DNA of 64,000 nt from Brenneria nigrifluens DSM 30175 = ATCC 13028. GTDB lineage: Bacteria > Pseudomonadota > Gammaproteobacteria > Enterobacterales > Enterobacteriaceae. Positions within the stretch are counted from its first letter, which is position 1; each line of letters starts with the position of its first letter. The stretch lies in contig NZ_CP034036.1 of assembly GCF_005484965.1 (NCBI RefSeq), positions 124,001 to 188,000 on the forward strand. Reading direction: 5' to 3'. The notes under the pieces were generated by a model. The model saw only the letters and a program-made list of their open reading frames with translations. It was not told the origin of the DNA and did not search any database. Positions 53,369 through 62,174 of the stretch are shown here, one piece after another. A program made the position numbers and the translations under genes.

Positions 53369-55246
53369 TCAGGCCGCGGATTCAACGTCCGCGACCCAAT
53401 GATGCGGCGCCACCTGTCGATAGCGCGTTTTGGCCACGATCTCGCCCGCCTTGCGCAGCGGAGAGGGAATTTCACTGTCGTCAAGCTGGCGCTCCCCGCG
53501 TCGGGCGGGATCGGCGATGGGCACCGACGCCAGCAGGCGACGGGTGTAGGGATGCTGCGGCGTATTGAATACGCTCTGACGCGGTCCGATTTCCACAATT
53601 TGCCCGAGATACATCACCGCCACCCGATTGGCGATACGCTCGACGACGGCCATATCGTGAGAAATAAAAATCCACGACACGCCGGTTTTCTTTTGCAAAT
53701 CCATCATCAGGTTCACCACCTGGGCCTGAATGGAGACGTCCAGGGCGGAAACGGCCTCATCGGCGATGATCACCTGCGGTTGCAGCGCCATGGCGCGGGC
53801 GATGGCGATACGCTGCCGCTGGCCGCCGGAGAATTCGTGAGGATAACGGCGGGCGTGTTCCGGCAGCAGGCCGACGCTTTTCAGCAACGCCTGCACCTGC
53901 GGCGTGGCCTCTTCCAGTGATTTCGCCAGCCCGTGCAGCAGTAGCGGTTCGGCGATGGTAAATCCCACCGTGAGGCGCGGATTCAGCGAGGCGTAGGGAT
54001 CCTGAAATACCATCTGTATTTCACGGCGCAGCGGTTGGAACGCTTTATCCTTCATCAGGGCGATTTCCCGTCCCTGAAAATGGATGCTTTCCGCCTCGCT
54101 CTGCACCAGGCGCAGCAATGCCCGTCCTGTGGTGGATTTACCACAGCCGCTTTCCCCGACGATGGCCAGCGTTTCGCCCGGCCAGACGTTAAAATCAATC
54201 TGTTCCACCGCGTGCACATGGTGGGTTATGGAGGAAAACAGGCCGCTGCGCACCGGGTAATAGACGCGCAGACCGCGAATATCCAGCAGGGGATCGGTAT
54301 CATAACGGGCGGTCACCTGGGCGCTTTCGTCCTGGTCGGCGCTTTGGCCGAGCAACGGGAAGCGTTTAGGCCAGGCGCTGTCGCGCATATCGCCCAGCCT
54401 GGGCACGGCCGCCAGCAGGGATTGGGTATACGGGTGGCGCGGCGCGGCAAAAATTTGTGCGACGTCGCCGTGCTCCACCACTTCGCCGCGATACATCACC
54501 ACCACGCGGTCGGCGATTTCCGCCACCACGCCCATATCGTGGGTGATAAACAGCACCGCCATATCGCTTTGCCGTTGCAGGTCGCGCAGAATTTGCAGGA
54601 TGCGCGCCTGAACGGTGACGTCCAGCGCGGTGGTGGGTTCGTCGGCAATCAGCAATTGCGGGTCGCAGGCCAGCGCCTGAGCGATCATCACCCGCTGGCG
54701 CATGCCGCCGGAAAGCGAGTGGGGATAACTGTTCATTACCCGCTCGACGTCGGCGATGCGCACCTTGCGCAGCAGTTCGCGCGCCTTATTCTCCGCGGCG
54801 CCGCGGTCGCAAATACGGTGATCGCATAAGGCTTCCGTCAACTGATCGCCGATCTTCAGCACCGGGTTCAGCGACGTCATCGGCTCCTGGAAGATCATCG
54901 CCATTTCACTGCCGCGCAGCTGACGGCGCCGATCGGCCCGCATATTCAGCAGGTCATGCCGCTGCCCGTCGCGGGCGGTAAAGGAGATAACGCCGCCTTC
55001 AATGCTGGCGGAGTCGGCCAGCAGCCCCATTACGCTGAGCGAGGTGACGGATTTGCCGGAACCGCTCTCCCCCACCACCGCCACTACCTCGCCCTTATTC
55101 AGGGTGAATGAGATGCCTTTCAGCGCCGGATGCTTGCCTGAACGCCCGCTGAAGCTGACGCTCAGATCGTTGATTTCCAGCACCGGTAGGGGGGCGTTGG
55201 CAGGCGCGGTGGCGGCGATAGCGCCCGTTTGCGTGATATCCGTCAT
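53369..55246 (-). CDS. GsiA-like double ATP-binding protein
   Basis: A 625-residue double ATPase. Domain 1: Walker A GESGSGKSV, signature LSGGMRQR, Walker B LLIADEPTTALD. Domain 2: GESGCGKST, FSGGQRQR, VIIADEAVSALD. It matches GsiA in order and linker (HPYTQSLLAAVPRLGDM). ATG 55246 has GGAG seven bases upstream; ATG 55270 overlaps the epimerase stop (ATGA) and is a real alternative adding eight residues. The long upstream frame is a shadow of the epimerase gene. Confidence 0.93.
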   Translation of the reverse strand: MTDITQTGAIAATAPANAPLPVLEINDLSVSFSGRSGKHPALKGISFTLNKGEVVAVVGESGSGKSVTSLSVMGLLADSASIEGGVISFTARDGQRHDLLNMRADRRRQLRGSEMAMIFQEPMTSLNPVLKIGDQLTEALCDHRICDRGAAENKARELLRKVRIADVERVMNSYPHSLSGGMRQRVMIAQALACDPQLLIADEPTTALDVTVQARILQILRDLQRQSDMAVLFITHDMGVVAEIADRVVVMYRGEVVEHGDVAQIFAAPRHPYTQSLLAAVPRLGDMRDSAWPKRFPLLGQSADQDESAQVTARYDTDPLLDIRGLRVYYPVRSGLFSSITHHVHAVEQIDFNVWPGETLAIVGESGCGKSTTGRALLRLVQSEAESIHFQGREIALMKDKAFQPLRREIQMVFQDPYASLNPRLTVGFTIAEPLLLHGLAKSLEEATPQVQALLKSVGLLPEHARRYPHEFSGGQRQRIAIARAMALQPQVIIADEAVSALDVSIQAQVVNLMMDLQKKTGVSWIFISHDMAVVERIANRVAVMYLGQIVEIGPRQSVFNTPQHPYTRRLLASVPIADPARRGERQLDDSEIPSPLRKAGEIVAKTRYRQVAPHHWVADVESAA

Positions 55247-55266
55247 GGTCACTCCGCTTGGTTGAT

Positions 55267-56232
55267 TCATAGCCAGATACGGCCGAGGTTGTACGTCAGG
55301 TAAGGCGAACTGTCCGCCGCCAGCCAGATGGGGCCGTCGAGGTCGACGTGTTGCGCGGTGGTGGCGATCGGCAGGGCGGCCTCCATCGCCATGGAGGAGC
55401 CGAGCATGCAGCCGGCCATCAGCTGAAAGCCGCAGAACGCCGCCTCTTCCATCATCGCCAGCGCGTCGGTCAGGCCGCCGCACTTATCCAGCTTGATGTT
55501 GATCATCTCGTAGCGGTTACGCAGCGCGGCGATGTCGCCGCTATGTCGGCAGCTCTCATCAGCGCAAACCGGAATAGGATGGATAAAGCTCGCCAGTTGT
55601 TCGTCTTTTCCCGTCGGCAGCGGTTGCTCCACCACGGCGATGCGATAGCGGGTCAGCGTGCGCAACAGGCTGTCGAGGTCGAGGCCGCTCCAGGCTTCGT
55701 TGGCGTCAATCATCAGCGTGGCCTCGGGGGCGGCGTCGCGAATGGCGGCGACTTTCTCCACAACCCGATCGCCGTCCAGTTTGATTTTCAGCAGCATGGC
55801 GCCGCGGGAAACGGCGTCCGCGGCCGCGGCGGCCATCGGTTCCGCGCCGTCGAGCGAGAGCGATTCCGCGCAGATGACCGAGGCGGGCGGCTGAATGCCG
55901 AGACATTGCCACAGGGTGCGTTTTTCCAGGGCGGCCTTGAGCCGCCACAGCGCGCAGTCAAGCGCGTTGCGCGCCGCGCCGGGCGGCAGGCGGTTTTGCA
56001 GTTGTTCTATACTGAGACCGTTTTCCACCGCGGCGGTTATCGCTTGCAGCTGGCGGCACACGCTGTGGGCGGATTCGCCGAAACGGGCGGTTGGGGTGCA
56101 TTCGCCCTGTCCGATGAATCCCCGTTCTTCCAGCGTAACCCGAACGACGTCGACGGCGCGGCGGGTGCCGCTGGAAAGGGTGAATGGGCGCGCCAACGGC
56201 AGGTTGACGGATTCTATTTGCATATGGCGCAT
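55267..56232 (-). CDS. ycjG: L-Ala-D/L-Glu epimerase (dipeptide epimerase)
   Basis: A 321-residue enolase-superfamily enzyme collinear with E. coli YcjG. Catalytic Lys149/Lys151 (LLKIKLD), metal ligands Asp176 (DANEAW), Glu202 (VEQPL) and Asp225 (CADES), and Lys247 (NIKLDKCGG) are all present. It converts L-Ala-D-Glu from murein to L-Ala-L-Glu for ordinary peptidases. First gene of the eight-gene operon; this supports murein peptide recycling as one role. A second in-frame ATG is at 56223. Confidence 0.93.
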   Translation of the reverse strand: MRHMQIESVNLPLARPFTLSSGTRRAVDVVRVTLEERGFIGQGECTPTARFGESAHSVCRQLQAITAAVENGLSIEQLQNRLPPGAARNALDCALWRLKAALEKRTLWQCLGIQPPASVICAESLSLDGAEPMAAAAADAVSRGAMLLKIKLDGDRVVEKVAAIRDAAPEATLMIDANEAWSGLDLDSLLRTLTRYRIAVVEQPLPTGKDEQLASFIHPIPVCADESCRHSGDIAALRNRYEMINIKLDKCGGLTDALAMMEEAAFCGFQLMAGCMLGSSMAMEAALPIATTAQHVDLDGPIWLAADSSPYLTYNLGRIWL

Positions 56233-56491
56233 GGTTAATCTTGCCCCTCGCGCGGCGCCGCGTTTTTGTCGCCGGCGTCCGGCCGGTAAAGTTGCGGGTT
56301 CAACATGACGCTTTTCTCATCAACGAGTCGGTGGTTGATGAGAATATTTCACGGCGGGCCAGCGCTGACGAATACTTGTTCATCGGTAGGGTATAGCCTG
56401 AGGTTATATTCCGGCGAGGCAGACATGTTTGTTATGGTAGCCAGCGATACGCTACGCCCTGAGGCGATCGCACAATCAAGGAGTGAAGAAA

Positions 56492-56920
56492 ATGAAAACA
56501 GGCAGCGGACTTTCCGCGTTGGCATTGGCTTTTGTACTGGCGGGCTGCGTCTCGCCGGGTAAACCCACGGAGTCGGCCGCGGCCCGGTGCGTAACCGGCG
56601 AGAGCATGATGCAAACCACTCTCTATTTTGGCCTCAACCGTCCCGACGGCCCGGCGATTAGCGCCGGTGAATGGCAGGCTTTCGTCGACGGCGAGGTGAC
56701 GCCGCGTTTTACCGAGGGGCTATCGGTATTTGACGCCAAAGGGCAATGGCTGGGCAACGATGGCGTGCTGGCGCGGGAAAACAGCAAGGCGTTGCTGCTG
56801 ATCCACGCGGCGGATGCGGCGAACGAAACGAAAATCGAGGCGCTGCGTTCAGGGTATAAACAGCGCTTCCGCCAGGATTCGGTGATGCGCGTCGATGCGC
56901 CGGTCTGCGTCGCGTTTTGA
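56492..56920 (+). CDS. DUF3574-type lipoprotein
   Basis: A 142-residue lipoprotein with lipobox LAGC (Cys19), then TTLYFGLNRPDGPAISAGEW and FTEGLSVFDAKGQWLGNDGV, a pattern I associate with DUF3574. Function unknown. ATG 56492 lies 8 nt after AAGGAG (56478-56483); the GTG at 56483 overlaps that site and is rejected. Divergent from the peptide operon, about 120 bp before rph. Confidence 0.8.
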   Translation: MKTGSGLSALALAFVLAGCVSPGKPTESAAARCVTGESMMQTTLYFGLNRPDGPAISAGEWQAFVDGEVTPRFTEGLSVFDAKGQWLGNDGVLARENSKALLLIHAADAANETKIEALRSGYKQRFRQDSVMRVDAPVCVAF

Positions 56921-57039
56921 TTATCGTCCCGGCACGGATAACCAGGCGGGAAAATATAAGCCGCTGCCGGCCGGTAGGCATTGCGACGCTAAGGCCGTAT
57001 AATGCGCGCCAGTTAACATTTTCCCGCCGGAGATAAGTC

Positions 57040-57756
57040 ATGCGCCCTACAGGCCGAAATGCACAGCAAGTACGCCCCCTGAAATTAACCCGTCATTACA
57101 CAAAACATGCCGAAGGGTCCGTTTTGGTTGAGTTCGGCGATACCAAGGTTTTATGTAATGCCACGGTTGAAGAGGGCGTGCCGCGCTTTCTGAAAGGGCA
57201 AGGCCAGGGCTGGGTCACCGCCGAATATGGCATGTTGCCGCGCGCCACGCACAGCCGTAACGCGCGTGAAGCGGCAAAAGGCAAGCAGGGCGGGCGCACG
57301 CTGGAGATCCAACGCCTGATTGCCCGCTCGCTGCGGGCGGCCATCGATCTTAAAGCGCTGGGCGAGTACACCATTACGCTGGATTGCGATGTATTGCAGG
57401 CGGACGGCGGCACGCGTACCGCGTCGATTACCGGTGCCTGCGTGGCGCTGGCCGATGCGTTGAACAGCATGGTCGCCAAGGGCAAGTTGAAGAAAAATCC
57501 GCTGAAAGGCATGGTGGCGGCGGTTTCCGTCGGCATCGTCAACGGCGAGGCGGTTTGCGATCTGGAATATGTGGAGGATTCCGCCGCGGAAACCGATATG
57601 AACGTGGTGATGACCGAAGACGGCCGCATGATTGAAGTGCAGGGCACCGCCGAAGGCGAGCCTTTCACCCACGAAGAGCTGCTGTCGCTGCTGGCGTTGG
57701 CGCGCGCGGGGATTGAGAATATTATCCGCGCGCAGAAGGCCGCGCTGGCGGATTGA
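57040..57756 (+). CDS. rph: Ribonuclease PH
   Basis: A 238-residue phosphorolytic 3' exoribonuclease that trims tRNA 3' ends. It starts MRPTGRNAQQVRPLKLTRHY, has the phosphate-site Arg residues (GGRTLEIQRLIARSLRA) and the catalytic region DCDVLQADGGTRTASITGA. The frame is full length, unlike the rph frameshift of E. coli K-12. Upstream of pyrE in the usual order. Confidence 0.97.
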   Translation: MRPTGRNAQQVRPLKLTRHYTKHAEGSVLVEFGDTKVLCNATVEEGVPRFLKGQGQGWVTAEYGMLPRATHSRNAREAAKGKQGGRTLEIQRLIARSLRAAIDLKALGEYTITLDCDVLQADGGTRTASITGACVALADALNSMVAKGKLKKNPLKGMVAAVSVGIVNGEAVCDLEYVEDSAAETDMNVVMTEDGRMIEVQGTAEGEPFTHEELLSLLALARAGIENIIRAQKAALAD

Positions 57757-57764
57757 TTTTTTAA
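57726..57764 (+). terminator. Possible pyrE attenuator at the end of rph
   Basis: CCGC...GCGC pairs with GCGC...GCGG across the last rph codons (57726-57751), followed after a short gap by TTTTTT (57757-57762). In E. coli an attenuator between rph and pyrE couples transcription to UTP level. The hairpin is imperfect (two-base bulge), so the call is tentative. Confidence 0.4.
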
Positions 57765-57782
57765 AGCTACAGTCCTACTTTT

Positions 57783-57875
57783 CCATCGTCATTCCCGCAC
57801 AAAAAAACAGGAATGTTTTTGAACGTCGCTTGCGGCGGCCTGCAGAGCGAGCCATTGGGATGGGGCGAGTAAGCG
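57783..57875 (-). repeat. Three-hairpin repeat between rph and pyrE
   Basis: Read on the minus strand it runs like the module at 29234-29310: a weak first stem (ACTCGCCCC, CCCAATGGCTCG), then CGCCGC/GCGACG with loop AA, then AAAAACA/TGTTTTT with loop TTCC, preceded by the shared GTTC. The first stem is degraded. Confidence 0.65.
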
Positions 57876-57910
57876 GGAATCTTATAAGAACGAATTGCCG
57901 GCAGGTGCTG

Positions 57911-57930
57911 GTCCCTGCCTACGCAGGGAC
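57911..57930. repeat. REP-like hairpin upstream of pyrE
   Basis: GTCCCTGC pairs perfectly with GCAGGGAC around CTAC, 61 bp before the pyrE start. Similar in plan to 9106-9125. Confidence 0.6.
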
Positions 57931-57990
57931 GATGGAGAGTATGTGCATACCTGCCGCATCGATTCACCCATGAGCTCAGGAGACGCAGTA

Positions 57991-58632
57991 ATGAAAGCCT
58001 ATCAGCGCCAGTTTATTGAATTTGCGCTTAGCAAACAGGTATTGAAATTCGGTGAATTTACCCTGAAATCAGGACGTATAAGCCCTTATTTCTTTAATGC
58101 CGGATTATTTAATACCGGGCGCGACCTGGCGTTGCTGGGGCGTTTTTATGCTGAGGCGCTGGTGGATTCAGGCATTGATTTCGATCTGTTGTTCGGCCCG
58201 GCCTACAAAGGCATTCCGATCGCCACCACCACGGCGGTGGCGCTGGCGGAACATCACGAGCGCGATCTCCCTTACTGTTTTAACCGCAAAGAAGCCAAAG
58301 ATCACGGCGAGGGCGGCAGCCTGGTGGGCAGTCCGCTCCAGGGACGGGTTATGCTGGTTGACGACGTTATCACCGCTGGTACGGCGATCCGCGAATCAAT
58401 GGAAATCATTGCGGCTCACGGCGCCACATTGGCCGGGATCATGATTGCGCTGGATCGTCAGGAGCGCGGGCGCGCCGAGATTTCGGCTATTCAGGAAGTA
58501 GAACGTGATTATCAGTGTAAGGTGATCTCCATCATTACGCTGCGGGATCTGGTCGCCTATCTGGCGGAAAAACCGGAAATGGCCGCACACCTGACGGCGG
58601 TGCAGGAATATCGTCGGCAATACGGTATTTAA
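57991..58632 (+). CDS. pyrE: Orotate phosphoribosyltransferase
   Basis: Makes orotidine 5'-phosphate from orotate and PRPP. The 213-residue product begins MKAYQRQFIEFALSKQVLKF and has the PRPP loop VMLVDDVITAGTAIRES and the catalytic KEAKDHGEGG loop. AGGAGA (57978-57983) precedes ATG 57991; 32 codons of open frame upstream lie in repeat sequence and are rejected. The 234-bp gap from rph contains repeats. Confidence 0.97.
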   Translation: MKAYQRQFIEFALSKQVLKFGEFTLKSGRISPYFFNAGLFNTGRDLALLGRFYAEALVDSGIDFDLLFGPAYKGIPIATTTAVALAEHHERDLPYCFNRKEAKDHGEGGSLVGSPLQGRVMLVDDVITAGTAIRESMEIIAAHGATLAGIMIALDRQERGRAEISAIQEVERDYQCKVISIITLRDLVAYLAEKPEMAAHLTAVQEYRRQYGI

Positions 58633-58640
58633 GCCATCGC

Positions 58641-58674
58641 CCGCTCCCGCCAGAAAGGCGTCTGGCGGGAGCGG
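58641..58674. terminator. Hairpin between convergent pyrE and slmA
   Basis: CCGCTCCCGCCAGA pairs perfectly (14 bp) with TCTGGCGGGAGCGG over 6 nt. There is no clear T run, but the long stem between convergent genes makes a two-way terminator likely. Confidence 0.65.
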
Positions 58675-58690
58675 ACAACGGGAAGGAACG

Positions 58691-59287
58691 TCAGTGCAGC
58701 TGTGCGGCCAGCAGAGGCCAGCGGGTATCGAATTCCTGCGTGGGGCGATAGCGGAATTCCGATCGGATAAACCGCGAGAGCATGCCTTCGCAAAATGCCA
58801 GCAGTTGGCTGGCGAGCAGCGTTTCATCGTGCTGAAAACCCTTGCCGTCACGTAATTTCTGCTCGCGCAATACCTGACGCAACTGCGATTCGATACGTTC
58901 AAATAACTGATTGATGCGGCCCTGCAAACGGTCCTGCTCAAACATCAGCGCGTGCCCGGTGAGAATGCGGGTCAAACCCGGGTTACGTTCCGCAAACCCC
59001 AGAATAAGCAATAAAATCAGGCGCAGACGGTTAAACGTCTCTTTTTCATCCTGCAGAATCAGATTAATGCGGGTAGTCAGGCTATCCTCGATAAACTCGA
59101 TCAGGCTGTCGAACATGCGCGTTTTACTGGGGAAGTGCCGATAAAGCGCGGCTTCAGATACCCCAACGTTCGCGGCCAGTTTTGCTGTGGTAATGCGTTG
59201 GCTGCCGTCGCTGGATTCCAGCATTTGCGCCAGCGCCTGCAAAATTTCCTCGCGACGATTCCGTTTCGTATTTCCTTTTTCTGCCAT
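58691..59287 (-). CDS. slmA: Nucleoid occlusion factor SlmA
   Basis: A 198-residue TetR-family protein, the E. coli length, starting MAEKGNTKRNRREEILQALA, with helix-turn-helix ITTAKLAANVGVSEAALYRHF. SlmA binds chromosomal sites and blocks FtsZ rings over the nucleoid. ATG 59287 is chosen over an upstream frame of 12 codons by family match. Usual neighbours pyrE and dut. Confidence 0.96.
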   Translation of the reverse strand: MAEKGNTKRNRREEILQALAQMLESSDGSQRITTAKLAANVGVSEAALYRHFPSKTRMFDSLIEFIEDSLTTRINLILQDEKETFNRLRLILLLILGFAERNPGLTRILTGHALMFEQDRLQGRINQLFERIESQLRQVLREQKLRDGKGFQHDETLLASQLLAFCEGMLSRFIRSEFRYRPTQEFDTRWPLLAAQLH

Positions 59288-59400
59288 GTCTGAAAAGACC
59301 CTTGCTAAAAATTTGACCGACAAGCACCCGGCAGCGCCACAGTCACATTAACGTGCTGTGGCTTATATGAATTTTGATAATACCGGATGGCAGGGGCGTG

Positions 59401-59859
59401 TTAGTTACGGCCCGAATGGCCGAAACCGCCTTCTCCACGTTCGCTGCTGATGAAATCTTCGACCAGATTAAACTCGGCCTGAACGACGGGAACGAAAATC
59501 ATCTGGGCGATACGCTCGCCCGGTTCAATGGTGAATGTCTGCTGACCGCGATTCCAGACGGAAACCATTAATTGCCCCTGATAATCGGAGTCGATCAGCC
59601 CGACCAGATTACCTAATACCACGCCATGCTTGTGGCCCAGTCCGGAACGCGGCAGAACCATGGCCGCCAGGCTGGTATCGGCAATATGAATCGCCAGCCC
59701 CGTCGGTATCAGCGCGGTTTCCCCGGCTTGCAGCTCCACCGCCCGATCCAGGCAGGCTCGCAGATCCAGCCCGGCGGAACCCGGCGTGGCGTAGGTGGGT
59801 AATGGGAATTGTTGACCGATGCGCGGGTCAACAATCTTTACGTCGATTTTTTTCATCAT
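59401..59859 (-). CDS. dut: dUTP diphosphatase
   Basis: A 152-residue trimeric dUTPase with all five motifs visible (AGLDLRA; LPRSGLGHKHG; GLIDSDYQGQL; GERIAQMIF; RGEGGFGHSGR). It hydrolyses dUTP to dUMP, supplying thymidylate synthesis and keeping uracil out of DNA. The start at 59859 follows the E. coli N-terminus MMKKIDVKI and lies inside the 3' end of coaBC (32-bp overlap). Confidence 0.97.
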   Translation of the reverse strand: MMKKIDVKIVDPRIGQQFPLPTYATPGSAGLDLRACLDRAVELQAGETALIPTGLAIHIADTSLAAMVLPRSGLGHKHGVVLGNLVGLIDSDYQGQLMVSVWNRGQQTFTIEPGERIAQMIFVPVVQAEFNLVEDFISSERGEGGFGHSGRN

Positions 59860-61090
59860 AACGGCTGACAATCTCGTCGATTAAATGTTGGCCAAGAAGA
59901 CGTTTGTCACATTGCGGCAACTGCTTGTCCCCGTGGCGCCAGAAAAGATGTAATGCATTGGTTTCACTGTTAAAACCATGCCCGGAAAGGGAAACGTCGT
60001 TAGCGCAGATTAAATCCAGATTTTTACGCGCCAGCTTTTGCCGCGCGTATTCTTCCACATTCTGGGTTTCGGCGGCAAATCCGACGACATAAGGCCGGCT
60101 TTCATCCATGGCGGCGACATCCGCGATGATATCCGGATTTTTGATCAGGGTGACAGTCATTTCATCACCGCGCTTTTTGATTTTTTCATCTGCGACCAGC
60201 TTGGCTCGGTAGTCGGCGACCGCGGCGCAGCCGATAACGATATGCTGCCGCGCGGCTTCGGCCATTACCGCCTGCCGCATATCCAGCGCGCTGTTGACAT
60301 CGATACGCTTAACGTCAGGCGGCGTCGCCAGGGCCACCGGCCCGGTAATCAGCGTAACGTTCGCGCCTCTGGCGGCGGCGGCCTGAGCAATGGCAAAGCC
60401 CATTTTCCCCGAACTGTGATTGCTGATGAAGCGCACCGGGTCAAGCGCTTCGCGCGTCGGCCCGGCGGTGATCATGATATTCAGATGTTGCAGGTCGCGG
60501 GTCTGCGTGAAGTGGCGTTGCGCCAGTTCGACAATCTCCAGCGGGTCGATCATCCGACCGGGGCCGATATCGCCGCACGCCTGGCTGCCGCTGTCCGGCC
60601 CCCATAGCTGCAAACCGCGGGCCGTCAGCGTACGCAGGTTGTCCTGCGTCGGCGCCGCGCGGTACATCTGCTGATTCATGGCGGGAACAACGGCGATGGG
60701 GGCGGGCGTCGCCAGACACAAGGTGGTCAGCAGATCGTTGGCCATCCCGGCGGCCAGACGCGCGATCAGGTCGGCGGTGGCCGGCGCCAGAATCACCAAA
60801 TCCGCCCATTTCCCCAGCTCGATATGGCCCATGGAGGCTTCGGCCGCCGGGTCGAGCAGGTCGTCCGACACCGGATGGCCGGACACGGCCTGCAAGGTCA
60901 GCGGCGTGATAAAGGCTTTGGCGGCCGATGTCATGACAACCCGTACTTCCGCACCGCTGTCGCGCAGTCGTCTTACCAGCTCAGGGCATTTGTAAGCGGC
61001 GATGCCCCCGCTGATACCGAGCACAATGCGTTTGCCAGCAATACGTTTAGCGGAAAGCCCGTTTAGGCTGGAAAGTTCCGTCATCATCAT
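59828..61090 (-). CDS. coaBC: Bifunctional phosphopantothenoylcysteine decarboxylase/synthetase
   Basis: Two steps of coenzyme A synthesis. The N-terminal flavoprotein decarboxylase (about 1-200) shows VLGISGGIAAYKCPELVRRL, the active-site His in SMGHIELGKW and PAMNQQMY; the C-terminal CTP-dependent synthetase shows ITAGPTREALDPVRFISNHS and KIKKRGDEM. Three consecutive ATGs (61090, 61087, 61084) begin the frame and no strong ribosome site chooses; 420 residues from the first. Divergent from radC. Confidence 0.96.
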   Translation of the reverse strand: MMMTELSSLNGLSAKRIAGKRIVLGISGGIAAYKCPELVRRLRDSGAEVRVVMTSAAKAFITPLTLQAVSGHPVSDDLLDPAAEASMGHIELGKWADLVILAPATADLIARLAAGMANDLLTTLCLATPAPIAVVPAMNQQMYRAAPTQDNLRTLTARGLQLWGPDSGSQACGDIGPGRMIDPLEIVELAQRHFTQTRDLQHLNIMITAGPTREALDPVRFISNHSSGKMGFAIAQAAAARGANVTLITGPVALATPPDVKRIDVNSALDMRQAVMAEAARQHIVIGCAAVADYRAKLVADEKIKKRGDEMTVTLIKNPDIIADVAAMDESRPYVVGFAAETQNVEEYARQKLARKNLDLICANDVSLSGHGFNSETNALHLFWRHGDKQLPQCDKRLLGQHLIDEIVSRYDEKNRRKDC

Positions 61091-61271
61091 TGTCCGACTG
61101 AAAACTGAAAGAGGCGTTATTTTACCATAACCTTGACTGGAGAGAGGAGTGTTAAGCCTTCAGAGCGATTGACGGACAATAATTGCGAAGCGCTTCGCAG
61201 CCTGTTACGGCTGACGTCGTCCCGCTGTCCGGGCCGTGTAATGATGGCGTTCAGTCAATGAAGGAGGTTCG

Positions 61272-61937
61272 ATGGGCTGGGGAAATGAGTTGGCGCCGCG
61301 GGAGAAATTAGTGAGTTTAGGCGCAGAGGCGCTGACGGATGCCGAACTGCTGGCGATTTTTTTACGCACCGGGTTGCCCGGTATGCATGTTATGCAACTG
61401 GCGGAGAGTTTGCTGCTGCAGTTTGGTTCGCTGTATCAATTGATGTCCGCCGATCGAGCGGCGTTTTGTCAGGCGAAAGGCGTCGGCATTTCAAAATACG
61501 CGCAGCTAAAAGCGGTGGCGGAATTGTCCCGTCGGCTGTTTTCGTCCCGCCTGGCGAAGGAAAATGCGATGCTGAGTCCGGAGATCACCGGGCAGTATCT
61601 GCAATTATTGCTGTCCCGCCAGGAACGGGAGGTGTTTTTAGTCATGTTTCTGGATAATCAGCATCGGGTGATTCGTCATCAGGAGATGTTTGCTGGTACG
61701 ATTGACTGCGTCGAAGTACACCCGAGGGAAATTGTGCGCGAAGCGTTGAAAAGCAATGCCGCCGCGTTGATTCTGGCGCACAATCACCCGTCGGGGAAAG
61801 CGGAGCCCAGTCAGGCCGATCGTGCGATAACCGAACAAATTATCAAAGCTTGTCTGCTGTTGGAGATTCGCGTGCTCGATCATCTGGTTATCGGGCATGG
61901 CGAGTACGTCTCTTTTGCCGAGCGCGGGTGGATTTAA
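61272..61937 (+). CDS. radC: RadC family (JAB/MPN domain) protein
   Basis: A 221-residue protein collinear with E. coli RadC. A helix-hairpin-helix-like N-terminus is followed by a JAB1/MPN domain with metal motif LAHNHPSGKAEPSQAD and conserved VEVHPREIVREA. Despite its name its role in DNA repair is unproved. GGAGG precedes ATG 61272. Confidence 0.93.
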   Translation: MGWGNELAPREKLVSLGAEALTDAELLAIFLRTGLPGMHVMQLAESLLLQFGSLYQLMSADRAAFCQAKGVGISKYAQLKAVAELSRRLFSSRLAKENAMLSPEITGQYLQLLLSRQEREVFLVMFLDNQHRVIRHQEMFAGTIDCVEVHPREIVREALKSNAAALILAHNHPSGKAEPSQADRAITEQIIKACLLLEIRVLDHLVIGHGEYVSFAERGWI

Positions 61938-62043
61938 GCGATTTTTCCGCGATCCTGAGGGATCTTTAGCTGTTCGGGACTTGAGCGCTCACGCTTCTGA
62001 GCGTATACTACGCCACCTTTGAGAATCTTGGGTGTGGCGTTAA

Positions 62044-62108
62044 GAGCCTATCTCAGCAGGTTTACCCTGATGACGGAGTCTTTTCAGTGAAGTTGCTGAG
62101 ATGGGCTC
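62044..62108. promoter_or_regulatory. Long inverted repeat in the rpmBG leader
   Basis: GAGCCTATCTCAGCA (62044-62058) pairs with TGCTGAGATGGGCTC (62094-62108), 14 of 15 bases, around a 35-nt loop. It lies 66 bp before rpmB. It may be a repeat element or an mRNA leader structure. Confidence 0.55.
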
Positions 62109-62174
62109 TAGAGCCTGACGAGGCGGCGACACCCTATACGAAGCTCGAGCTGATTTGATTTTTGGAGAATAGAC

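Noticed and set aside
54035..54829. 264-codon open frame antisense to the GsiA-like gene
   Set aside because: Overlaps both ATPase domains of a conserved gene; no independent start signal.
55271..55483. 71-codon N-terminal extension of the GsiA-like protein
   Set aside because: It is the alternate frame of the epimerase gene and is Arg/Gly-rich; ATG 55246 has a proper ribosome site.
57895..57990. Upstream 32-codon extension of pyrE
   Set aside because: It lies in repeat sequence; the family N-terminus and AGGAGA site fit ATG 57991.
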